Below are positions 57,929 through 64,000 of a stretch of 64,000 bases of DNA, in pieces. The notes below the pieces were generated by a model. It was not told the DNA's origin. It made no database searches and worked only from the letters and a program-made list of their open reading frames with translations. A program made the position numbers and the translations under genes. Each line of letters opens with the position of its first letter. Position 1 is the first letter of the stretch. Source of the DNA: Marinomonas balearica. GTDB taxonomy: Bacteria > Pseudomonadota > Gammaproteobacteria > Pseudomonadales > Marinomonadaceae. The DNA is taken from the NCBI RefSeq assembly GCF_004362145.1, contig NZ_SNXC01000011.1, positions 422,438 to 486,437 on the forward strand. The letters are read 5' to 3'.

Positions 57929-58441
57929 TTAGCTATTCTGTTCTAAAAATTCTTCGCTTAGATACAGTTCTTGATTACTGTTTACTTGAACGTCACGCTC
58001 TAAAATGTTCTTAGCGATTTCTTTCGCTTCATCCAAAGAGTGCATTTGGTAAGTGCCACACTGATATTCATTTAGTTCAGGAATATCGCCCTTTTCTTTA
58101 ACCTCAAGTACGTCTTCCATTGCTGCTTTCCACGATGCTGCAACAGTTGCTTCGATTGGCGTGCCCACTAAGCTCATGTAAAAACCTGTACGGCAGCCCA
58201 TTGGAGAAATATCGATGATTTCAACAGAGTCGCTGTTAAGGTGATCACGCATAAAACCAGCAAACAAATGTTCTAGAGTATGGATGCCTTTTTCAGACAA
58301 AATTTCTTCGTTTGGGATGCAAAAACGAAGATCAAATACGGTAATCGTGTCGCCTTTTGGTGTAGCCATAGATTTTGCGACGCGAACGGCAGGAGCATGC
58401 ATGCGAGTGTGGTCAACTCGGAAGCTATCTAAAAGAGGCAT
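57929..58441 (-). CDS. luxS: S-ribosylhomocysteine lyase LuxS
   Basis: 170 residues. Metal-binding motif HTLEH with His54 and His58, the catalytic Cys in [10 protein letters not shown], and a further cysteine ligand in [10 protein letters not shown]. It cleaves S-ribosylhomocysteine to homocysteine and DPD, the precursor of AI-2, as part of the activated methyl cycle. Lone gene on the minus strand, with its own terminator; promoter expected in 58442-58600. Confidence 0.97.
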   Translation of the reverse strand: MPLLDSFRVDHTRMHAPAVRVAKSMATPKGDTITVFDLRFCIPNEEILSEKGIHTLEHLFAGFMRDHLNSDSVEIIDISPMGCRTGFYMSLVGTPIEATVAASWKAAMEDVLEVKEKGDIPELNEYQCGTYQMHSLDEAKEIAKNILERDVQVNSNQELYLSEEFLEQNS

Positions 58442-58999
58442 AATTCATTTCCTATCATTCTTTATATATTGTGGCGCTAAGCTTAAAAGCGTAATACCTT
58501 ACCTTATTAAGCGTCGAGCCGATGAGGATTATTGTACATGAATTTTAGCATTACGGCGGATCCGATAAGTAGAATACGCAAAAAAACTAACGGCTCAGTA
58601 CACTAAATCGAAGCTAAATTACTTACTAATATAATGAGAAGTGCCTCCGGCAGAGGGGAGGGCTTACAGAGTGAAGCTGAGGTAATAGGTAGGCAACATT
58701 ATGGTTTTGAACCAAGCATATATTGCTAAGTTCTCTCGTCTTAGCGTCAGATACAGGTAGTGACATCAGACCGGCACCGACAAATGTTGTGATTGTTATC
58801 ACTATGCCTTGTATTGACTCCAAAGATCTCTGGTATTCCATCGCATTAATCCTGATAATTGTTGTTAGAAGATCGAATAGTAATCAAATTTTTATCATTC
58901 TCTTTGGAGGGGGCGTGCTTGAATAAGGTGCGTGATGGCTTAAATCTTTTCGACACAGGGAAGTTGGCTGCTAAAGAGAGTCTATGAAAACAAGAATGA
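58442..58999. other. Long stretch without a supported gene
   Basis: About 560 bases between the luxS start and the opening of the ClC frame. It should hold the luxS promoter and possibly a promoter for the ClC-hemJ genes. Short open frames exist on both strands (for example minus strand 58841-58626, 71 codons, with a hydrophobic segment IVITITTFVGAGLMSLPVSD), but none has a ribosome site or a convincing family match. A CCGATAAG string at 58561 has no fitting -35. Possibly decayed coding sequence; nothing else seen. Confidence 0.5.
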
Positions 59000-59083
59000 G
59001 TAAAGGAAAAAAGCCTGAGAAACTTTAACTTCACCTTTAAGTGGCGCATTCAGCAGAATAAGAACCAAAACCAAGGGCTGCTC

Positions 59084-60775
59084 TTGTTATCCTTCTTGGC
59101 GATCGTATCGGGCCTAGTGAGTGGGTTAGTAATGATTAGCCTTGTTTCACTAGTCCACTTTGTATCTAGCTTTATTATCCCTCAGCACCCAGAAAACTAC
59201 GAAGCGCTTTCAGTATTGGAACGGATTATTATCCCTAGTACTGGGTGTTTGGTTCTTGCTGTATTTTGGGTTTTGCTTCGGCCGAAAACACAAAAGGTTG
59301 GGATTCCCTATGTCGTTGAACGGCTTAATTACTATCAGGGGAATCTACCTTTCTCAAATGCCCTTGCCCAATTTATTGGTGCATTTATTGGCTTAGCTGC
59401 TGGTTTGTCGATAGGAAAGGAAGGCCCAGCAGCCCACATAGGAGCGACGTTTGGAAGTCAACTCGGTCAGCGATTTAGACTTTCTTTTGAAAATATTGAG
59501 GTGCTGGTGGCGTGTGGTGTGACAGGAGCGATTGCCGCCGCTTTTCAAACTCCTCTTGCCGCAATGCTGTTCACATTCGAAGTGATTTTTATCCGTTACA
59601 GTATGTCTCAGGTGCTTCCTGTTCTATTGTCTGCCGTTTCGGCAACGGTTTTAAGCCAATCTATACTGGGGCATTTAGAGTGGTTTGAAGTTGTGAGTAT
59701 GGATGTTCCGAACTTTGATCTGTCTCTGGCTATGGTATGTTTGGTGTTGGTTGGTTTGACTGTTGTTTTTGCAAGTTTGTTTTTTCAAGTACAAAAATGG
59801 CTGTGGCGTTTTTCTCATTGGTCAATTTGGTATCGCTTCTCAATAGTTGCCCTTTTAACATCATTAGTTGGAGGGTTGTTTCCTCAAGTCTTAGGTGGGG
59901 GATACGACACCATTAATATGGTTTTTTCGGGGGGCGTTTTAGCGACTTCATTATTCTTCATTGCTTTTCTTAAAATGTTGCTTACTGCCAGCTCAATTGG
60001 GTTAGGCATTCCCGGCGGCATGATTGGTCCAACGTTTTCAATCGGTGGGCTGTTAGGGCTTCAAGTAGCGGTTTGGTTTGATACGGGTTTACCTGTACCT
60101 ATTGAGACAGCGTTATTTGTTCTATTAGGTATGGCTTCGATGATGGCTGCGTGTTTTCAGGCACCGTTGGCAGCCCTATTAGCAATGCTGGAAATGACGC
60201 ATACATCTGAAGTGATTTTTCCCGCGATGTTTGTCATTGTGCTTTCATGTTTGCTCACTAAGCTTTTATTTAAGCAAGACTCCGTGTTTATTGAGCGGTT
60301 AAATTATCTTGGTTTGTCGTCGGTTTCGTCTCCGATGGAGAAGCAACTTCGATCTCATATTGTCGAACCAGTAGCGCATTCAGCGATCGTAATCTCAAAT
60401 GTTGTAAAATTTGAGCAAATAAAAGATTTTGCTTCAAATATGATAGACTACGTCTATGTGAGTAGAAGCGGGCAATGGTATGAAATTCCTGTTTCTGAAT
60501 TGCTCAGTAAAATGTCAGCGCTTGATTTCGGCCCTCACCCTTGGTTAAAACCTTGTGACGAGGTTTTAGGGTTAAGTACAGATGAAATGTCAGCCGTTTT
60601 GATAGTTGAGATAGAAGAGCCTGATTCACTAATGAAACTGCGTTCGATTTTCAAAGAGACATCGGCAGATAAGTTATTAATAGATCTAAAACAGTCTAAT
60701 CAGCTTTGTGTCGTAACTCGAAAAAGGTTAGATGAGTTTTTCCTAAAGGAACCGTCACCAAATGTTGTGGATTAA
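59084..60775 (+). CDS. ClC-family chloride channel/transporter
   Basis: At least 563 residues. Ten or more membrane helices with the ClC signatures GKEGPAAHIGATFGSQLGQ (gating glutamate present) and GIPGGMIGPTFSIGG, and VGIPYVVERLN for the first selectivity loop. A C-terminal cytosolic part of ~140 residues may be a worn CBS region. The start is uncertain: TTG 59084 has AGGG 7 bases upstream, but the frame is open back to 59000 and those codons (ending FKWRIQQNKNQNQGLLLL) look like a real N-terminus with no standard start. ATGs at 58984 and 58996 would join it if one A were missing from the A6 run at 59007-59012. Overlaps hemJ by 14 bases. Confidence 0.88.
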   Translation: MLSFLAIVSGLVSGLVMISLVSLVHFVSSFIIPQHPENYEALSVLERIIIPSTGCLVLAVFWVLLRPKTQKVGIPYVVERLNYYQGNLPFSNALAQFIGAFIGLAAGLSIGKEGPAAHIGATFGSQLGQRFRLSFENIEVLVACGVTGAIAAAFQTPLAAMLFTFEVIFIRYSMSQVLPVLLSAVSATVLSQSILGHLEWFEVVSMDVPNFDLSLAMVCLVLVGLTVVFASLFFQVQKWLWRFSHWSIWYRFSIVALLTSLVGGLFPQVLGGGYDTINMVFSGGVLATSLFFIAFLKMLLTASSIGLGIPGGMIGPTFSIGGLLGLQVAVWFDTGLPVPIETALFVLLGMASMMAACFQAPLAALLAMLEMTHTSEVIFPAMFVIVLSCLLTKLLFKQDSVFIERLNYLGLSSVSSPMEKQLRSHIVEPVAHSAIVISNVVKFEQIKDFASNMIDYVYVSRSGQWYEIPVSELLSKMSALDFGPHPWLKPCDEVLGLSTDEMSAVLIVEIEEPDSLMKLRSIFKETSADKLLIDLKQSNQLCVVTRKRLDEFFLKEPSPNVVD

Positions 60776-61184
60776 AGCTTTTCATATTGTTGCGATTGTA
60801 TGTTGGTTTGCAGCTCTTTTCTATTTGCCTCGTTTATTTGTTTATCATGCGAGTGCAACAGATCAAGAAAGTATTGAACGTTTCAAAGTGATGGAAAGAA
60901 AACTATATCGCGGCATTATGACGCCATCTGCTATAGCAAGCGTTTTGTTAGGACTATGGCTAATGAGCTATGCGACGGATTACTACCTTTCATCTGCCTG
61001 GTTTCATGCCAAATTGACATTGGTTGTTTTATTGATTGGTTACCATCACGCATGTGGCCGATTGCTTAAGAAATTTGCACAAGATAAGAATACGCGAAGT
61101 CATGTCTTCTTCCGATGGTTTAATGAATTTCCCGTATTGGTATTAGTTGGAATTTGTATTCTTGTTGTCGTTAAACCTTTTTAA
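60762..61184 (+). CDS. hemJ: Protoporphyrinogen oxidase HemJ
   Basis: 140 residues, four membrane helices. FHIVAIVCWFAALFYLPRLF with the conserved His near the N-terminus, VYH, ERKLYRGIMTPSAI, and SAWFHAKLTLVVLLIGYHH fit the HemJ (UPF0093) family, which oxidises protoporphyrinogen IX in bacteria without HemG or HemY. The next gene is hemL, also for heme synthesis, which supports the call. Its start overlaps the ClC gene end. Confidence 0.85.
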   Translation: MLWIKAFHIVAIVCWFAALFYLPRLFVYHASATDQESIERFKVMERKLYRGIMTPSAIASVLLGLWLMSYATDYYLSSAWFHAKLTLVVLLIGYHHACGRLLKKFAQDKNTRSHVFFRWFNEFPVLVLVGICILVVVKPF

Positions 61185-61206
61185 TTTTTTGATGGATTTG
61201 AAATAA

Positions 61207-62490
61207 ATGAGTCGTTCTGAAACCTTATATGCACGCGCACAAAAACACATTCCTGGTGGCGTTAATTCTCCGGTAAGAGCGTTTAATGGTGTAGGTGGCA
61301 CCCCAGTGTTTTTCCAAAAAGGCGAAGGGGCATATATTTTCGATGAGGATAAGAAGCGTTATATAGACTATGTTGGTTCATGGGGGCCTATGATTCTAGG
61401 TCATTCTCATCCAAGTGTTATTAATGCTGTTCGTGAGCAGTTGGACTCAGGTCTAAGTTTTGGTGCGCCTACTGAAGTTGAAATCGCCATGGCGGAGAAG
61501 GTATGTGAAATTGTACCGTCAATGGAAATGGTGCGTATGGTTAACTCTGGAACAGAAGCAACCATGAGCGCGATTCGTCTGGCTCGTGGTTATACTGGCC
61601 GAGACACGATTATCAAGTTTGAAGGCTGTTACCATGGTCATTCGGATTCGCTGCTGGTAAAAGCAGGTTCTGGTGCCTTGACTCTGGGGGTTCCTAATTC
61701 ACCGGGGGTTCCAGCAAGTGTTGCACAACACACAGTGACGTTGCAATTTAACGATATTGAAGGTGTAAAACGTTGCTTTAATGAAATAGGAGATAAAGTA
61801 GCGTGTGTGATTGTTGAACCCGTTGCTGGGAATATGAACTGCATTCCACCTATAGAAGGGTTCCTTGAAACGCTGAGAGAGGAGTGTACTTCATCTGGCG
61901 CAGTTCTGATCTTTGATGAAGTCATGACGGGATTCCGTGTTGCTTTAGGTGGTGCTCAGGAGCGATTTGGCATTACACCAGACCTTACTACAATGGGGAA
62001 AGTCATTGGAGCAGGTATGCCAGTTGGAGCTTTTGGTGGTAAACGTGAGATTATGGAACACATTTCTCCGTTGGGACCTGTGTATCAAGCTGGCACGTTG
62101 TCTGGTAACCCTGTTGCCATGGTTGCAGGTCTCACAGTATTGAATCAGATTACCCAACCTGGTTTTTATGATTCCCTTGAAAAGAAAGCACACATGCTGA
62201 TGGACGGAATGAAGCTTGCTGCTGACCAAGCAGGTGTATCGATTTCTACCGTCGTTGTTGGCAGTATGTTCGGTCTGTTTTTTACGGACGCAGAGAAAGT
62301 AACGTCGTTTGCACAAGTGCAACAGTGTGATGTAGAGAGATTCAAAAAGTTCTTCCATTACATGCTCGAGGAAGGCGTTTATCTAGCACCTTCTGCGTAC
62401 GAAGCAGGATTTATGTCTGCATCTCATACGGAAGAAGATATTCAACACTCAATTGAAGCCGCGAAAACAGCGTTCGCGAAATTGGTTTAA
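61207..62490 (+). CDS. hemL: Glutamate-1-semialdehyde 2,1-aminomutase
   Basis: 427 residues, PLP-dependent aminotransferase fold that makes 5-aminolevulinate for tetrapyrroles. [78 protein letters not shown], and cofactor lysine Lys265 in [17 protein letters not shown] are all diagnostic. 22 bases after hemJ. Confidence 0.97.
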   Translation: MSRSETLYARAQKHIPGGVNSPVRAFNGVGGTPVFFQKGEGAYIFDEDKKRYIDYVGSWGPMILGHSHPSVINAVREQLDSGLSFGAPTEVEIAMAEKVCEIVPSMEMVRMVNSGTEATMSAIRLARGYTGRDTIIKFEGCYHGHSDSLLVKAGSGALTLGVPNSPGVPASVAQHTVTLQFNDIEGVKRCFNEIGDKVACVIVEPVAGNMNCIPPIEGFLETLREECTSSGAVLIFDEVMTGFRVALGGAQERFGITPDLTTMGKVIGAGMPVGAFGGKREIMEHISPLGPVYQAGTLSGNPVAMVAGLTVLNQITQPGFYDSLEKKAHMLMDGMKLAADQAGVSISTVVVGSMFGLFFTDAEKVTSFAQVQQCDVERFKKFFHYMLEEGVYLAPSAYEAGFMSASHTEEDIQHSIEAAKTAFAKLV

Positions 62491-62606
62491 GTTAGTGTAC
62501 TAGAACATTGTGACTGACATATCTAGGGGATAACCCTTTTACAATAAATGATCAGTGTTGTTGCAAGCTTAATTGAGTTTGACTGAAATAGGATTAAATA
62601 ATCAAT

Positions 62607-63446
62607 ATGTCGATTGATGACACGCAAATGAAAAATACAGATATTGAAAACTCTGGGGTTAACGAAACGAACGCCGGTTTAAATACAGAAAGTGCAGAAA
62701 AAGCAACTGTTGAGCAATCAACAGAGTCAGAAGAAAAGGTACAGAAACAGCCGCATAAAGGCGTCTATCTTTTACCTAACCTGTTTACAACGGGAGCGTT
62801 GTTTTCGGGTTTTTATTCGATAATTGCAGCTATGAATGGCGAATTTGGCAATGCAGCAATCGCAATTTTTATCTCTATGGTTCTGGATGGATTAGATGGG
62901 CGTGTAGCTCGATTTACGCGAACGCAAAGTGCATTTGGCGCTGAGTATGATTCGTTGGCCGATATGGTGTCATTTGGTATTGCTCCAGCATTAGTCGCGT
63001 TCACTTGGGCGTTGGCACCATTAGGAAAGGTTGGTTGGATTGCTGCATTTATTTATGCAGTAGGTGCCGCTCTTCGTCTTGCTCGTTTTAATACGATGCT
63101 TGGTGTTGAAGAAAAACGCTATTTTACAGGGTTACCAAGTCCGTCCGCAGCGGCAATTGTTGCTGGCGTAATATGGGCAGCGACTGAAAAAGGAGTGTCG
63201 GGTTCCGATATTGCAAGTTGGATGGCGTTATTGGTGCCGATTACAGGTTTGCTGATGGTCAGCAATGTTAAGTATCGAAGCTTTAAAGATTTAAACCTCA
63301 AAGGCCGAGTGCCTTTTGTTGTTCTCTTGATCTCTGTTCTCGTGTTGATCTTGGTTGCGCTAGAACCTGCGATCGTATTGATGGGTGTATTCTGTCTCTA
63401 TGGCCTTTGGGGTATTGGTGGAATCTTTTTTAAAGCACTTCGGTAA
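62607..63446 (+). CDS. pssA: CDP-diacylglycerol-serine O-phosphatidyltransferase
   Basis: 279 residues. After a hydrophilic N-terminal extension of ~45 residues come about eight membrane helices. The CDP-alcohol phosphotransferase motif DGLDGRVARFTRTQSAFG, continuing to AEYDSLADMVSFG, holds all the conserved acidic residues. It makes phosphatidylserine. In Pseudomonas, pssA is likewise followed by msrP. Confidence 0.95.
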   Translation: MSIDDTQMKNTDIENSGVNETNAGLNTESAEKATVEQSTESEEKVQKQPHKGVYLLPNLFTTGALFSGFYSIIAAMNGEFGNAAIAIFISMVLDGLDGRVARFTRTQSAFGAEYDSLADMVSFGIAPALVAFTWALAPLGKVGWIAAFIYAVGAALRLARFNTMLGVEEKRYFTGLPSPSAAAIVAGVIWAATEKGVSGSDIASWMALLVPITGLLMVSNVKYRSFKDLNLKGRVPFVVLLISVLVLILVALEPAIVLMGVFCLYGLWGIGGIFFKALR

Positions 63447-63460
63447 TATTTTTTGATTTG

Positions 63461-63502
63461 ATCCGACTAAACTAACTAAGAGAGTGTAGTCGGATTAAAT
63501 TT
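63461..63502 (+). terminator. Terminator after pssA
   Basis: ATCCGACTA (63461-63469) pairs perfectly with TAGTCGGAT (63487-63495); a 17-base loop separates them and TAAATTTTTT follows. It separates pssA from msrP. Confidence 0.8.
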
Positions 63503-63549
63503 TTTAGTCATGATGCGCTCTATATGTTTATTACTATTAGGGGCGCGTT

Positions 63550-64000
63550 ATGCAAATAAAGATTGCTAAAACTTCTGAATGTCACGAAAGTACAGTAACT
63601 CCTAAATCTATTTATCTTAATAGGCGCCAGTTTATGCAAGCTGGAATAGTAGGTAGTGCTGCACTTTCTCTGCCTGTAAATTCCATTGCTGCAACAGGTG
63701 AAAATACCAACCCTCTTTCGCCTCCAGCTTCATTAAAGCCATCATTCGGTTCAATTTCTAAAACGGCCTTTGGTAGCACAGAAACTCCAGCCCCTTTTGA
63801 TACTGCAACGACGTATAACAACTTCTATGAGTTTGGCTACGGTAAAGGCGATCCAGAAAAAAAGGCAGCTTCATTAAAGCCTTACCCTTGGAAAATTAAT
63901 ATTGAAGGGGAGGCGGATATCACGGGGGCCTTTGATTTAGAAGATCTAATTAAAGAGAGCCAACTAGAGGAAAGGATTTATCGGCTAAGGTGTGTCGAAG
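63550..64000 (+). CDS. msrP: Protein-methionine-sulfoxide reductase catalytic subunit MsrP, N-terminal part
   Basis: The first 150 codons of a molybdopterin-dependent periplasmic methionine sulfoxide reductase; the frame is open to the window end. Twin-arginine signal NRRQFMQAGIVGSAALSLP, then DTATTYNNFYEFGYGKGDPE, YPWKINIEGEADI, DLEDLIKES and ERIYRLRCVE, all matching MsrP (YedY). The Cys in RLRCVE, at the edge of the window, is the molybdenum ligand. ATG at 63550. The heme-containing partner MsrQ would be expected downstream. Confidence 0.94.
   Translation, partial: MQIKIAKTSECHESTVTPKSIYLNRRQFMQAGIVGSAALSLPVNSIAATGENTNPLSPPASLKPSFGSISKTAFGSTETPAPFDTATTYNNFYEFGYGKGDPEKKAASLKPYPWKINIEGEADITGAFDLEDLIKESQLEERIYRLRCVE

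Noticed and set aside
58626-58841. 71-codon minus-strand frame as an amino-acid permease fragment
   Set aside because: Only one hydrophobic stretch resembles the family; too short and without a ribosome site, so not called as a pseudogene.
58723-58926. 67-codon plus-strand frame before the ClC gene
   Set aside because: No ribosome site, no family likeness, overlaps the opposite-strand hydrophobic frame.
59007-59013. A-AAA-AAG slippery heptamer as programmed -1 frameshift for the ClC gene
   Set aside because: A -1 shift runs straight into TGA at 59016; reaching the ClC frame would need +1, so the dnaX-type mechanism does not fit.
62524-62540. AGGG/CCCT hairpin after hemL as a terminator
   Set aside because: Stem of only 4 bp; too weak.

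Overview
The window reads as chromosomal DNA from a marine-type gammaproteobacterium on the Oceanospirillales/Pseudomonadales side. This rests on gene families and order: the chain bioB-F-H-C-D, a large flagellar/chemotaxis cluster running fliE to fliK, fliL to flhF, fliA-cheYZAB-motCD-parC-parP-cheW, then ccmA-I, and pssA followed by msrP as I recall in pseudomonads. The DNA is moderately AT-rich. I saw no rRNA, tRNA, CRISPR array, insertion sequence or prophage. A Marinomonas-like genus is a guess, not something the sequence proves.

Layout. 1-3867: biotin synthesis (bioB C-terminal end, bioF, bioH, bioC, bioD). 3969-9761: a signalling module made of a periplasmic binding protein, a tandem-receiver hybrid histidine kinase, a lone receiver and a receiver-EAL protein, closed by a strong terminator. 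9825-12804: flagellar regulators, namely an FlrA-like protein without its AAA+ core, then flrB and flrC. 12872-18698: fliE-J. 18708-24348: two unrecognised proteins plus a STAS protein and a receiver/PP2C-phosphatase/HATPase protein. 24463-33904: fliK, fliLMNOPQR, flhB, flhA. 34020-45485: flhF, fliA, cheY, cheZ, cheA, cheB, motCD, parC, parP, cheW and a DUF2802 protein. 45476-47439 (minus strand): an FlhB C-domain protein and a second FliK-like protein. 47602-54308: cytochrome c maturation, ccmA-I. 54373-57819: zipA, ligA, yheU. 57929-58441 (minus): luxS. 58442-58999: no supported gene. 59084-64000: ClC channel, hemJ, hemL, pssA and the start of msrP.

How the genes fit together. The flagellar block supplies the basal body, C-ring, export gate, stator, sigma-28 and chemotaxis phosphorelay. 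FlhF, CheZ and ParC/ParP point to polar flagella and polar chemoreceptor arrays. Two expected polar-number elements are altered: FlhG is absent from its usual place between flhF and fliA, and the FlrA-type protein lacks the AAA+ domain through which FlhG acts in other species.

Most interesting for follow-up: (1) CheA has no recognisable P2 domain. Its linker carries four copies of a short peptide that closely resembles the CheY-binding peptides at the FliM N-terminus and CheZ C-terminus, both encoded in this same window. (2) The AAA+-less FlrA with loss of local flhG. (3) An unrecognised soluble protein with CheW/CheA-P5-like strands, overlapping the gene of a membrane protein with a PAS-like segment and coiled coils. 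They sit upstream of an HsbA/HsbR-like partner-switching pair, where an HPt gene is often found. (4) A possible one-base disruption in an A6 run at the start of the ClC gene.
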